From Desulfobacterales bacterium (lineage in GTDB: Bacteria > Desulfobacterota > Desulfobacteria > Desulfobacterales > CAFBRK01), in NCBI GenBank assembly GCA_021737185.1, contig JAIPEL010000015.1, positions 1 to 56,065 on the forward strand: a DNA stretch of 56,065 nucleotides, read 5' to 3'. The stretch's first letter is position 1, and every line of letters begins with the position of its first letter. Of this stretch, positions 1 through 8,296 are shown in pieces. Made by a program: the position numbers and the translations under genes. The notes beneath the pieces are model-generated. The model did no database searches, had not been told where the DNA came from, and saw only the letters and a program-made list of their open reading frames with translations.

Positions 1-27
1 TTCCTGCTAACCTTTTTTCGCTGTTTT

Positions 28-112
28 ACCATCTGGGTACCTCCTGTCGTAGCAGTAAAGGTTTGGGAGAACCGTTGCTATGACAGGATTCCCAGATGGT
101 TTTTTATTTTTC
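28..112 (+). terminator. Long imperfect hairpin followed by T-run
   Basis: Arms at 28-53 and about 76-100 are near-perfect reverse complements: both contain ACCATCTGGG and a CCTGTC(g/a)TAGC core. The loop is about 22 nt. The right arm runs directly into TTTTTTATTTTT, the layout of a rho-independent terminator for a plus-strand transcript entering from the left. The nearest gene to the right ends at 224 on the other strand and would meet the structure without a T-run. No upstream gene is visible, so a structured repeat or the 3' end of a small RNA is also possible. Confidence 0.5.
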
Positions 113-223
113 AACCCATAAATGCTGCAAGATTCAGGTGATAACAAAACAGAAATCTGTTTAGCATAGGGCAGTTTGTTTGGCAACAGTTTTCGGCCCG
201 AACCGACGGCCGCAGCGCCCTTG

Positions 224-2188
224 CTATCCCTGTACCTGGTGGAGCCGGTAGTAAAACCCCCTTCGGGCCATCAGCGCCTGGTGGCCGCCCGATTCGATGA
301 TCCTTCCTTTGTGCATCACCAGGATCCGGTCCGCTGTCCGGGCCGTGGACAGCCGGTGGGCGATGACCACCGCGGTCCGGCCGCGCATGAGATTTGCCAG
401 GGCGGCCTGCACCCGTTGTTCGGTTTCCGAGTCGATATAGGAAGTGGCTTCGTCGAGGAGGATCAGCTCCGGATCCCGGGCAAATGCCCGGGCAATGGAC
501 AGAAGCTGTCGCTCTCCGCTGGAGATGGATCCCCCGCCTTCGGCCAGAATCGTGTCGAGACCGTCGGGGAGCTGATCCACCAGGCGGCGGCACTGGGCGG
601 CGGAAACGATCTCGTCGAGCCGGCCGGGCGGCAGTTCATTTCCGCTCAGGGCGATGTTCTCCCGGATGGAGGCGGAAAACAAAAACGGATCCTGGGTGAC
701 CAGCGCGATCCGGGAGCGGTAGCGGCGCACGGAGATCTTTGAAAAATCCCGGCGGCCGACGCGGATTTTCCCTTGGTGCGGGTCGTAAAACCGGGCGAGC
801 AGATGCATCATGGTGGTCTTGCCCGAACCGGTGGGGCCGACCACGGCCACCGTCTCTCCGGCGTCTACGGAAAAGGAGACATCGGTCAGGACAGGCTCGC
901 CCTCGACATAGGCAAAACCAACCTCTTCCACGTCGATGCGGCCGATTTGAAAATCACCGGGTGTCGTATCCGGCACCGGTTCGGGGAGGCGCTCGTCGGT
1001 GTCGAGCAGAAGAAAGATCCGTTCGGCCGAGGCCATGGCGTTTTGCATGACGTTGTATTTTTCGGCGATGTCCCGGATCGGCCGGAAAAACATCCGCATA
1101 TAGGAGATGAACGCCACCAGCGATCCAAGGGTGACGCTTTCGGCCAGCACGCCCCGCCCGCCGGCATAGATGACCACGGCCACCGCTGCGGCCCCGAGCA
1201 CCTCGATGACCGGCATGAAGACGGCAAAGATTCGAATCTGCTCCATGCCGGCGAGGAAATTGTCGTGGTTGAGTTTTTCAAACCGCCGATAGTTTTCCCC
1301 CTGCTGCCCGAAGAGCTGGATGACGGCGATGCCGCCGATGGTTTCCGAAAACCGGGTATTGATTTCAGCCAGACGGATGCGCAGGATCCGAAAGACGCTG
1401 CGGGCCATGGAGGAGAATTTAAACGAGGCCACCATCACGAACGGCAGCACGGTGAAGGTGATCAAGGCCAGCTTCACGTCGAGGCCCAGCAGCACCACGG
1501 CGATGCCGACCAGCAGAAACAGATCCTTGAAGACGAAGACCACCACCGACGTGAACAGTTCGTGCATGTTCTGCACGTCGTTCGTGATCCGGGTGACGAG
1601 CCTTCCCACCGGGTTGCGGTTGAAAAACGAAATCGACAGATCCTGGATGTGGGAAAACAAAGCCATACGAAGGTCGTGAAGGATCTGCTGGCCGCCGTAC
1701 TCCAGAATCATGACCTGCAGAAAATTCAGAACGAAGTTGGCCACCACCATGGCCAGGAGCACCCCCGCGGCAAAGGCGATGCCGGAATAATCACGGCTGC
1801 GAAGCGCCTTGAGCTCTTTTGCCGTCAGGGTCGAAAGCGACTCGAACCGGATCGTGGCCCGGCCGTCTTCGACGGCGAACAGGTCGGGATGTTTTTCGAC
1901 CACCTGCGCCGCCTGTGGCCGGGAAAGGTCGACACGGTATGTCCGCACTTTTTCGCGTTTCGCGTCAGGTCCCCCGCTTGCCACCGGCGGTACGATGTAC
2001 CGGTCGATGGCGATTTTGGTCACGTAGGGAAGGGCCAGGTCCAGGACAGTGATCAGCACCACCAGGACGATGGCGGCGGCAAACAGGCGGCCGTACGGGC
2101 GGGCGAACGGGACCAGTCGGCGGAGCAGCCTCAGGTCGTAGGGCTTGCCCAGCTTTTTTTCCTCGAAGTAGCCGTAGTCGAAGCGCAT
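224..2188 (-). CDS. ABC exporter half-transporter, BmrD/YheH-like subunit
   Basis: A 654-residue type IV ABC exporter subunit: transmembrane domain (about 30-380) followed by a nucleotide-binding domain (415-654). Walker A GPTGSGKT is at 451-458, the signature is the variant SSGERQ at 556-561, Walker B LILLDE ends at catalytic E580, and the switch histidine is H611. About 70 hydrophilic residues (65-134) separate TM1 from TM2, longer than in ordinary half-transporters and matching the extracellular insertion known in BmrD. Its ATG overlaps the stop of the upstream partner (position 2188), so the two are translationally coupled. Known heterodimeric relatives (BmrCD, LmrCD, TM287/288) export drugs or lipids; the substrate here cannot be read from sequence. 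It is probably the subunit with the complete catalytic glutamate. Confidence 0.92.
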   Translation of the reverse strand: MRFDYGYFEEKKLGKPYDLRLLRRLVPFARPYGRLFAAAIVLVVLITVLDLALPYVTKIAIDRYIVPPVASGGPDAKREKVRTYRVDLSRPQAAQVVEKHPDLFAVEDGRATIRFESLSTLTAKELKALRSRDYSGIAFAAGVLLAMVVANFVLNFLQVMILEYGGQQILHDLRMALFSHIQDLSISFFNRNPVGRLVTRITNDVQNMHELFTSVVVFVFKDLFLLVGIAVVLLGLDVKLALITFTVLPFVMVASFKFSSMARSVFRILRIRLAEINTRFSETIGGIAVIQLFGQQGENYRRFEKLNHDNFLAGMEQIRIFAVFMPVIEVLGAAAVAVVIYAGGRGVLAESVTLGSLVAFISYMRMFFRPIRDIAEKYNVMQNAMASAERIFLLLDTDERLPEPVPDTTPGDFQIGRIDVEEVGFAYVEGEPVLTDVSFSVDAGETVAVVGPTGSGKTTMMHLLARFYDPHQGKIRVGRRDFSKISVRRYRSRIALVTQDPFLFSASIRENIALSGNELPPGRLDEIVSAAQCRRLVDQLPDGLDTILAEGGGSISSGERQLLSIARAFARDPELILLDEATSYIDSETEQRVQAALANLMRGRTAVVIAHRLSTARTADRILVMHKGRIIESGGHQALMARRGFYYRLHQVQG

Positions 2189-3996
2189 CAGTATTCCTCC
2201 TCCAGCTGCTGGAGTCGGAAGGTGCGGGCATAAAATCCGCCGGTGGCGGCCAGGGTCTCGTGGGCTCCGAATTCTTCGATGCGGCCGGAGTCCATGACCA
2301 GTATCCGGTGGGCAAACCGCAGGGCAGCCAGTCGGTGAGAGACGATGATCACCGTCCGTCTTCGGGCGATCTGCTCCAACGTGCGAACGACCGCCGCCCC
2401 GGTGTCGGTGTCGACCTGGCTGATCGGGTCGTCGAGAAGGACCACCGGCGATTCGCGCAGCAGGGCCCGGGCCAGGGCAACACGCTGCTTCTGGCCGCCC
2501 GAGAGCATGACGCCTCGTTCGCCCACCAGGGTGTCGAAGCCGTCGGTCAGGGTTTCCACGGTGGAAAGCAGCGCTGCATCATGGGCGGCCTGATGCAGCT
2601 GCTTTTCGGAGGCGTTCCGGCCGGCCAGAATGTTTTCCCTCAGGGTTCCGGTAAAGAGAAACGGCTCCTGGGGAACGAAGGCGATCTGCTCGCGCAACTC
2701 CTTCAGTCGAAGGCCGCGGATATCCCGGTCGTCGAGCAGAATCCGCCCCCGGGTCGGGTCATAGAGGCGGGGAATCAAAGAAAGTAGGGTGCTCTTGCCG
2801 CTGCCCGGAGGGCCGACGATGCCCAGCGTTTCGCCCGGCGCCACCGAAAAATCGATTTCCTTTAAGGCCGCGCCGCCGCTTCCCGGATAGGCGAAGGAGA
2901 CCGCTTCGAACCGGATTTTTCCCTCGATGTGCTCCACCGCCGCGGCCCCCGGCCGGTCCACGATGTCCGGAACCGTGGAGAGGATCCGGTCGATCCGGTC
3001 CAGGGAGGCTTTCCCCCGCTGGATCAGGTTCACGACCCATCCCATGGCCATCATGGGCCAGGTCAGCAGGCCGATGTAGCTGATGAACGCGACAAAATCG
3101 CCCGGCGAGATCGTAAAATCGAGGGTTTGCCGGCCGCCGAGGAAAAGAACGATCACCATGCTCAGGTTCGAAAAGAACATCATCATCGGAAAGAAAAAGC
3201 CGGTGATGCGCACCAGGTTGAGATTCCGGGAGATATAGGCTTCCGACACCGCCCGAAGCGCTTCGGTGGACCGCTCTTCGCCGGTGTAGGCCTTGATGAT
3301 GCGGATTCCGGCCATACGCTCCCGAACGACTTCCGTCATGTCGGCGAAGGTCTCCTGGGTCTGCTGGTAGAGCCGGTGCATTCTTCGGCTCAGCAGCCGG
3401 GTGCTCAATACGATCATCGGCATGGGAATCAAGACGAACAGGGTCAGCTTGAGGTTGATCGCGGCCATGAACCCGACGGCGGCGGCGCCCAGCACGACGC
3501 CGTCTGTGAGGGCCACCATTCCCATTCCCGTGGCCATGCGGACATGCTGGATGTCGTTGGTGGCGTGGGCCATCAAGTCGCCGGTCTTGGCGCGATCGAA
3601 ATAGGAGGCGGACAGGGATTGGAGGTGGGAAAAAAGCCGGTTTCGAAGCGCCTCTTCCACCACCCTGGAAGTGCCGATCAAACATCTTCGCCAGACGTAT
3701 CGCAGCACTCCGATTCCAGCAGCGATTCCCAGGATTTGCAGGGCGTAGACGGCCAGGCCGGATGGATCGACGGAGATGGCGGTCAGGTCGTCCACCACGG
3801 CTTTGATCACCCGGGGAATGATCAGCTGGAGGATGTCCACCGCCACCAGGCAAGCCAACCCCAGCAGGATCGTCAGGCGGTTTTCAGAAAAGTAGGGGAT
3901 GATCAGGCGGAGCGATTTCACGGCATCAGCGGGGACCGATTTGGAAAATTTCGCACCGGATTTTGGTGCATCGGGGCGATTCGATTCATCTGCCAT
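2188..3996 (-). CDS. ABC exporter half-transporter, BmrC/YheI-like subunit
   Basis: A 602-residue subunit with an N-terminal six-helix exporter domain and a C-terminal ATPase. Walker A GPPGSGKS lies at 395-402, the canonical signature LSGGQKQ at 498-504, and Walker B VVLLDD at 518-523. D523 occupies the position where active ABC ATPases carry glutamate. A degenerate Asp site here, together with the noncanonical signature of the downstream partner, is the hallmark of asymmetric heterodimeric exporters, where one ATP site hydrolyses slowly or not at all. It is the first gene of a two-gene operon and overlaps the partner start by one base. A Ser/Lys/Asp-rich N-terminal stretch of about 25 residues precedes the first helix. 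Substrate unknown; multidrug or lipid export is the family expectation. Confidence 0.92.
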   Translation of the reverse strand: MADESNRPDAPKSGAKFSKSVPADAVKSLRLIIPYFSENRLTILLGLACLVAVDILQLIIPRVIKAVVDDLTAISVDPSGLAVYALQILGIAAGIGVLRYVWRRCLIGTSRVVEEALRNRLFSHLQSLSASYFDRAKTGDLMAHATNDIQHVRMATGMGMVALTDGVVLGAAAVGFMAAINLKLTLFVLIPMPMIVLSTRLLSRRMHRLYQQTQETFADMTEVVRERMAGIRIIKAYTGEERSTEALRAVSEAYISRNLNLVRITGFFFPMMMFFSNLSMVIVLFLGGRQTLDFTISPGDFVAFISYIGLLTWPMMAMGWVVNLIQRGKASLDRIDRILSTVPDIVDRPGAAAVEHIEGKIRFEAVSFAYPGSGGAALKEIDFSVAPGETLGIVGPPGSGKSTLLSLIPRLYDPTRGRILLDDRDIRGLRLKELREQIAFVPQEPFLFTGTLRENILAGRNASEKQLHQAAHDAALLSTVETLTDGFDTLVGERGVMLSGGQKQRVALARALLRESPVVLLDDPISQVDTDTGAAVVRTLEQIARRRTVIIVSHRLAALRFAHRILVMDSGRIEEFGAHETLAATGGFYARTFRLQQLEEEY

Positions 3997-4113
3997 TCTT
4001 GTGATGGGGAGTCTTTACACCGAAACCGGCGGCGGGTCAAACGAGCATGATCCCGCATCCGAAGGCTTTTGCGGTGTTTCTAATCCTGCTGGCTCTGGGG
4101 AACGAGCATATCG

Positions 4114-4173
4114 CGCAGAGACGCGGAGCTCGCGGAGAAAAACTTTTTCAAAAAAGAGCTCTGCGTCTCTGCG
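4114..4173. repeat. Intergenic hairpin repeat (GCAGAGACGC type)
   Basis: Arms CGCAGAGACGCGGAGCTC (4114-4131) and GAGCTCTGCGTCTCTGCG (4156-4173) pair at 17 of 18 positions. The 24-nt AT-rich loop itself contains the small palindrome GAAAAACTTTTTC. It lies between the divergent ABC exporter and exoribonuclease genes. I know similar sequences as dispersed intergenic repeats in deltaproteobacterial and other genomes; only one copy is seen here. It may act as a transcript-end hairpin or a recombination hotspot, or be a passive repeat. Confidence 0.6.
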
Positions 4174-4261
4174 TGAGAAAACGGGTTCTTCCAGCCTTTG
4201 ATTGCCGTAAGCACATCCGATGGCGGCCGGAGACAAATTGACTTTGAGGGGGGGCATTGTT

Positions 4262-6253
4262 ATGATCCCTGCCATGAAAACCGGTAATATTATCGAATAC
4301 ATCGACCGCCAGCGGATTGTCTGCGCAGTCGTTTTGGAGATCAACAATCAGCGTTTGCGCTTGCTCACCGAGGGCAACCGGGAGGTCAAGCTGTCGGCCG
4401 GCAGGGTGCTTCACTCCGGACAAAACGGGCTGGATCTGGATGCGGGAAGAGATGCACTGTTGGCAATGCTCCACCAGAAGGCGGCCCGCAGAAAGGCGCT
4501 GAAAGAAGAGGTGCGTGTCCGCGAGTTGTGGGAGGTTCTCAACACCGAACAGCAGTTTATCGACCTGGACACGATGACCGCTTTGAGCTTTCCGGACGCG
4601 CCCACAGACGACCACGCTTCTGCGGTTCTGCGCGCATTTTTCGACAACCGGGGATACTTCAAATTCCAGCAGGACGGGTTTTTCCCCTATACCGAGGCGC
4701 AGGTGGAAAAAATGCGCAAAGAGGCGCAGGAAGCCGAGCGCAGAACGCGGCTTATCGAGGAGGGAGGCGGGTGGCTGAAGGGGGCCGCCGAGAGAAAATC
4801 CTCGGGGACACCCTCGGATGAAGTGGTCGACGTTCTCCGATCCGTGTATCTGTGTGGGAAGGAAAGCCCGCATTACGCGGTCGGGCGTGCGATTCTCTCC
4901 AGGGCGAAAATGGCCGATCCAGAGGACCTGTTTCCAGTGCTGGTGGGTCTGGGGATCTTCGAGGAGGATGAAAATGTAGACCTGATCCGGCTGGAGGTGC
5001 CCACCGTCTTTGCCCCGGAGGTGGATGCCCATGCCGAGAAACTGGCGCATCAGGCAGATCCGTCTGGCGGCAATGGGCCCCGAAAGGATCTGACCGATCT
5101 GCCGGTGATGACCATCGACGGACAGGCGACCCTTGATTTCGACGATGCCCTGAGCATCGAAACCGACGGAAAGCACATCCGCCTCGGCGTGCACATTGCC
5201 GACGTGGGGGATTTGATCCGCCGCGGCGATCCGGTGGATCGATCGGCCATGGACCGGGCAAGCTCCATTTACATGCCGGATTCGAGGATCCCCATGCTCC
5301 CCCCGGTGCTGGCCGAGGGGCTTTGCAGCCTCAAAGCAGGCGAAAGCCGCCCCGCCATCAGCCTTTTCGTCGAGCTGACCCCCCCGGCAGAGATCCTCGA
5401 TTTTACGATCCTGGCCAGCCGCATTCGCGTCGATTCCCAGCTCAGCTATTTTGACGTGAACCAGATGACGGAGGAAAACGAGGACATCCGGCTCCTTCAC
5501 CGGCTTGCCTCGGGTTTTCGCCAGCGCCGACTTGACGCCGGCGCGCTTCAGATCAGTCTGCCCGAAATTCATGTATGGATCGACCGGGGCGGTCAGGTCC
5601 GGGTCAACCAGGTCAACCGGGAAAGCCCCGGAAGGATGCTGGTCACCGAGCTGATGATCATGGCCAACTGGTTGACGGCAAGGTTCCTGAAGGAAAACCG
5701 GCAGCCGGCCATCTTCCGCAGCCAGGCCGCACCCCGGGAGAGGCTTTTCAAAGGAGAAGAAGGGACCCTGTTTCAAAACTGGATGCAGCGGAAGCTGATC
5801 AACCGGTTCGTTCTGGTCACCGATGCAGCGCCCCATGCGGGGCTGGGGCTGGATGCGTACGTGACGGCGACCTCCCCGATCCGCAAATACTACGATCTGG
5901 TCACCCAGCGGCAGGTCAGGGCCCTGTTGGGGCTGGAAACGCCCTACACGGCAGAAGAGATCGAGGCGCTCATCCAGGAGCTCCAGGAGCCGATGGCCCG
6001 GGTGGGAAGGGTCCAGTTCCGGAGACACCGGTATTGGATGCTCAAATCCCTGGCGGAACGCATCGGCGAAAAGGCCGAGGCAATCGTTCTTTACAAGAAG
6101 CGCAGCAGCTATCAGATCCTTCTCACCGACACGCTGCTGGAATGCGACCTCCCGGCATCCCGGGGGCTCGCGCTAAAGCCGGAAGACCTCGTCCAGGTGA
6201 CCTTCCAGCGGGTCAATGCTAGGAAAGACGTGCTCAATGTCTACCTGGGGTAG
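4262..6253 (+). CDS. RNase II / RNase R family 3'-5' exoribonuclease
   Basis: A 663-residue RNB-domain protein. The diagnostic RNB stretch TIDGQATLDFDDALS, which holds the metal-binding aspartates, begins the catalytic domain near residue 285. It continues through HIADVGDLIRRGDPVD and SIYMPDSRIPMLPP, and near the C terminus comes ATSPIRKYYDLVTQRQ, where the conserved arginine of the active site resides. A short C-terminal S1-like segment follows. These enzymes degrade single-stranded RNA processively to mononucleotides in the cytoplasm. The start at 4262 is chosen because GAGGGGGGG sits 6-7 nt upstream; an in-frame ATG at 4220 has no ribosome binding site, and another ATG lies at 4274. It is monocistronic. 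The N-terminal region is shorter and less typical than in E. coli RNase R. Confidence 0.9.
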   Translation: MIPAMKTGNIIEYIDRQRIVCAVVLEINNQRLRLLTEGNREVKLSAGRVLHSGQNGLDLDAGRDALLAMLHQKAARRKALKEEVRVRELWEVLNTEQQFIDLDTMTALSFPDAPTDDHASAVLRAFFDNRGYFKFQQDGFFPYTEAQVEKMRKEAQEAERRTRLIEEGGGWLKGAAERKSSGTPSDEVVDVLRSVYLCGKESPHYAVGRAILSRAKMADPEDLFPVLVGLGIFEEDENVDLIRLEVPTVFAPEVDAHAEKLAHQADPSGGNGPRKDLTDLPVMTIDGQATLDFDDALSIETDGKHIRLGVHIADVGDLIRRGDPVDRSAMDRASSIYMPDSRIPMLPPVLAEGLCSLKAGESRPAISLFVELTPPAEILDFTILASRIRVDSQLSYFDVNQMTEENEDIRLLHRLASGFRQRRLDAGALQISLPEIHVWIDRGGQVRVNQVNRESPGRMLVTELMIMANWLTARFLKENRQPAIFRSQAAPRERLFKGEEGTLFQNWMQRKLINRFVLVTDAAPHAGLGLDAYVTATSPIRKYYDLVTQRQVRALLGLETPYTAEEIEALIQELQEPMARVGRVQFRRHRYWMLKSLAERIGEKAEAIVLYKKRSSYQILLTDTLLECDLPASRGLALKPEDLVQVTFQRVNARKDVLNVYLG

Positions 6254-6261
6254 ATGGTGGA

Positions 6262-6404
6262 ATGGTTGATTGGTTGACTGGTTGATTGGTTAATTGGATG
6301 CCAGTGTTTTTTTCCTGACACCGAAAAAAGACATCCCATTCACCATAAAGGCTGGGGGCGATCCCTTCCCACTTGACCATTCAACTATTTGACCAATCAA
6401 CCAT
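6262..6404. repeat. TTGATTGG-type inverted-repeat element, copy 1
   Basis: The left arm (6262-6296) consists of tandem TGGTTGAT/TTGACTGG-like octamers. The right arm (6371-6404) is its imperfect reverse complement and ends in GACCAATCAACCAT. The element fills the gap between the convergent exoribonuclease and esterase genes. A second member of the same family lies at 29515-29621. The arms could form a long stem in RNA read from either side and so serve as a bidirectional terminator. Confidence 0.7.
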
Positions 6405-6424
6405 TTTGGGGCTGGCTCAACTGG

Positions 6425-7045
6425 CTAACTTCCCTCGACATACGGTTCGAGCGCTTCGGCGAAGTGCTCGGCCATGATGCGGTATCCGTCTGCGTTGGGA
6501 TGAATCGTATCGCTCATGAGCGATCGGTTGCCCAAGATCCCCTCGTAGACGTTTTCCACCAGCACGACGCCGGTGTCTTCGGCCAGCGTCCGGTACCGTT
6601 CCGAAAAACCGCGATCCCAGAAAGGGATCGAAATCCCCCCCAGCACCACCAGGGCCCCGGTTTTCTGAATCCGCTCGACGACGATCTTCAGGTTTTCAAA
6701 TGCGGTGTCGGCCGGAATCCGGTTTTTCATGTCGTTTCCACCGAGGGTGAGCAAAACGATTCCGGGCGAGCGGTCCAGGACCTCTCTTTTAAGCCGCGAC
6801 AGAGCCGAAGCGGTGGTGTCGCCGGGGAATCCGGCGTTGACCACCGGCCGTTTCAGGATTCGCGAAAGCTGGGCGGGATAGCTCATGTTCTCCGGTGCGC
6901 CGGTGCCGAAGGTGAGGCTGTCCCCGAAACAGATGATTTTCTTGCCGCCGGACAAATAGTCTACCCGCGAGGGCGCCGGGCGCAGCATCCAGAAAACGAC
7001 TGCGGCTGCCAGGATGACGCCGGCAATGACAAGGCCCTTTTTCAT
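6425..7045 (-). CDS. SGNH/GDSL-family esterase or lysophospholipase
   Basis: A 206-residue SGNH hydrolase resembling TesA/EstA proteins. An N-terminal hydrophobic segment (2-21) is a signal peptide or membrane anchor, putting the enzyme in the periplasm or at the membrane. All four family blocks are present: GDSL with nucleophile S43, the conserved glycine in NAGFPGDT (70-77), GGND at 102-105, and DTIHPN with the Asp179/His182 pair. Expected chemistry is hydrolysis of short-chain esters, thioesters or lysophospholipids. The ATG overlaps the end of the upstream flavodoxin-like gene by four bases (ATGA), so the two are co-translated. The physiological substrate cannot be assigned. Confidence 0.88.
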   Translation of the reverse strand: MKKGLVIAGVILAAAVVFWMLRPAPSRVDYLSGGKKIICFGDSLTFGTGAPENMSYPAQLSRILKRPVVNAGFPGDTTASALSRLKREVLDRSPGIVLLTLGGNDMKNRIPADTAFENLKIVVERIQKTGALVVLGGISIPFWDRGFSERYRTLAEDTGVVLVENVYEGILGNRSLMSDTIHPNADGYRIMAEHFAEALEPYVEGS

Positions 7046-7641
7046 GGGAGGTCCGGTTCACGAAGCGATTCGGCGAATTCTTTTCCGGCTGCCCGCGCCT
7101 GTGCGAGGTATTCCGGGTGTTTCTGGACGTCTCCTTCGAAGTCAAGACCCCTGTAAAGGAGCTTTTGATCGAGGCTCATGTCGAGCACATCGAAAAAATA
7201 CCGGACCGTGAGCAGGATCCCGTCGAAGAGCTTTTTGCCGCCCGTGGCCCCGACGCCGATGTACATTCCCTTCCGCTTTCGCGGCTTTTGCCCCGGCAGG
7301 TTCTGATCGATCCAGTATTTCTTGACCCAGAGCGACTGGCAGCGGTCCATCAGGATCTTGGTATGGGCGCTGACCGTGTAGAAAAAGACCGGAGAGGCCA
7401 GCATCAAACCCCTAGCTTCCAGCAGATGCTCGCTGACCCGCTGAAAATCGTCTTCGATGACGCACCGCCCGGCCTTTTTGCAGCCATAGATTTCCAGGCA
7501 GGGAGACATCTTAAGGTCCCGCAAAACGATTTCTTCAACTTCAGAGCCGGCATCCCGGGCGCCGGCCACTGCGGCTTTGAGCAGGCATGCCGTGTTCCCC
7601 CTTCTTCTGGGGCTTCCGTACACTGCAACGATGTCGGCCAT
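7042..7641 (-). CDS. Flavodoxin-fold NAD(P)H-dependent oxidoreductase (iron-sulfur flavoprotein-like)
   Basis: A 199-residue protein with the FMN-binding start of the NADPH-dependent FMN reductase / flavodoxin-like fold: VYGSPRRRGNTACLL (8-22) forms the phosphate loop. The stretch MSPCLEIYGCKKAGRC holds closely spaced cysteines, as in the CxxC-rich segment of iron-sulfur flavoproteins, and is followed by ASPVFFYTVSAHTK, which contacts the flavin. Such proteins carry out electron transfer or quinone/nitro reduction in the cytoplasm of anaerobes. The last bases overlap the start of the downstream SGNH esterase. The start ATG at 7641 is at the natural N terminus of the fold. The redox partner is unknown. 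Confidence 0.85.
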   Translation of the reverse strand: MADIVAVYGSPRRRGNTACLLKAAVAGARDAGSEVEEIVLRDLKMSPCLEIYGCKKAGRCVIEDDFQRVSEHLLEARGLMLASPVFFYTVSAHTKILMDRCQSLWVKKYWIDQNLPGQKPRKRKGMYIGVGATGGKKLFDGILLTVRYFFDVLDMSLDQKLLYRGLDFEGDVQKHPEYLAQARAAGKEFAESLREPDLP

Positions 7642-7729
7642 GGGCCTATTCCTTCAGAATCTCTTGGCCTGAAATTTTAGAGCGCTTGTAAGAAGCACTT
7701 TCCGATTGCAGTTGCAATTTTAGTTTTCA

Positions 7730-7796
7730 TCGGGTTGTCGATCACACGCATACGTCGAGGCAGCTGAAACGAAACGGAAATATGACAATCCCTATA
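7730..7796 (+). repeat. TAGGGATTGTCA-type repeat, short copy
   Basis: Positions 7764-7794 match the reverse complement of 23670-23700 at 29 of 31 bases and end in TGACAATCCCTA. The left boundary near 7730 has a degenerate version of the other end (CGGGTTGTCGATCA). Read on the minus strand, the terminal TAG is the stop codon of the short asparaginase gene (7792-7794), so the element abuts the coding sequence exactly. It looks like a small non-autonomous element; no transposase is in the window. Confidence 0.7.
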
Positions 7797-8274
7797 TCTC
7801 CTCGAACCTGTTTTTTTCGCGATTTTTCCGGGCGTGTTCCGGATCGAAGATCCGGCCGTGCATGGCGATGTAAACGCCGGCCGGCAGGGTCTGCACCGCG
7901 GCAAAGGCACAGCCGATGTTGAAGGCCGCATCGCTGGACTTGAAACGCGCCGGTGCCATGGCCCCGGTCAGCACGATGGTCTTGTCTGCGACGGCGCCCA
8001 GCTCCCGGGCGGTTGCGACCATGGTGTCGGTGCCATGGGTGATCAGCACTTTTTCCGCGGTTGCCTGCCGGACGCGCTCGACGATCTGCCGGCGGTCTTC
8101 GGCCTTCATTTCCAGGCTGTCCTTTTTCATCAGCGATTCGATGCGGTAGCCGACGGAAACGTTCGCCTCTTGAAGAATCTCGGCGATCTTCGGCTCTCCC
8201 ACCTCGTAGCGGCTTTTCTGGTCGAAGTACTCCTTGTCGATGGTTCCGCCGACGCTGAAAATTTGAATTTTCAT
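7792..8274 (-). CDS. Short asparaginase-domain protein
   Basis: A 160-residue protein equivalent to the N-terminal domain of L-asparaginases. It has the glycine-rich threonine motif SVGGTIDKEY near the N terminus (nucleophile Thr) and the second motif ITHGTDTM with Thr-Asp, both needed for amide hydrolysis. It then ends at RKNREKNRFEEI. Full asparaginases have about 330 residues with a C-terminal domain that completes the active site of a neighbouring subunit. A family of stand-alone single-domain members of this size exists, and its C terminus resembles this one, so I do not call it truncated. The stop codon is contributed by the end of a dispersed repeat. Activity on asparagine is uncertain. 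Confidence 0.82.
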   Translation of the reverse strand: MKIQIFSVGGTIDKEYFDQKSRYEVGEPKIAEILQEANVSVGYRIESLMKKDSLEMKAEDRRQIVERVRQATAEKVLITHGTDTMVATARELGAVADKTIVLTGAMAPARFKSSDAAFNIGCAFAAVQTLPAGVYIAMHGRIFDPEHARKNREKNRFEEI

Positions 8275-8296
8275 AAGGCTTGCCTTTTGGCCTGGA

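Noticed and set aside
773..2233. Long plus-strand open frame (about 486 codons) opposite the ABC exporter gene
   Set aside because: It mirrors the ABC gene, is His/Asp/Gln-rich with no family motifs, and reflects codon bias in GC-rich DNA.
4148..6028. Minus-strand open frame of about 626 codons opposite the exoribonuclease gene
   Set aside because: Shadow of the RNB gene; no motif or ribosome site, and the plus-strand frame has full catalytic motifs.
7792..8274. Truncated asparaginase caused by repeat insertion
   Set aside because: Stand-alone single-domain members of this length exist and the C terminus fits them; the repeat meets the end but does not cut the fold.
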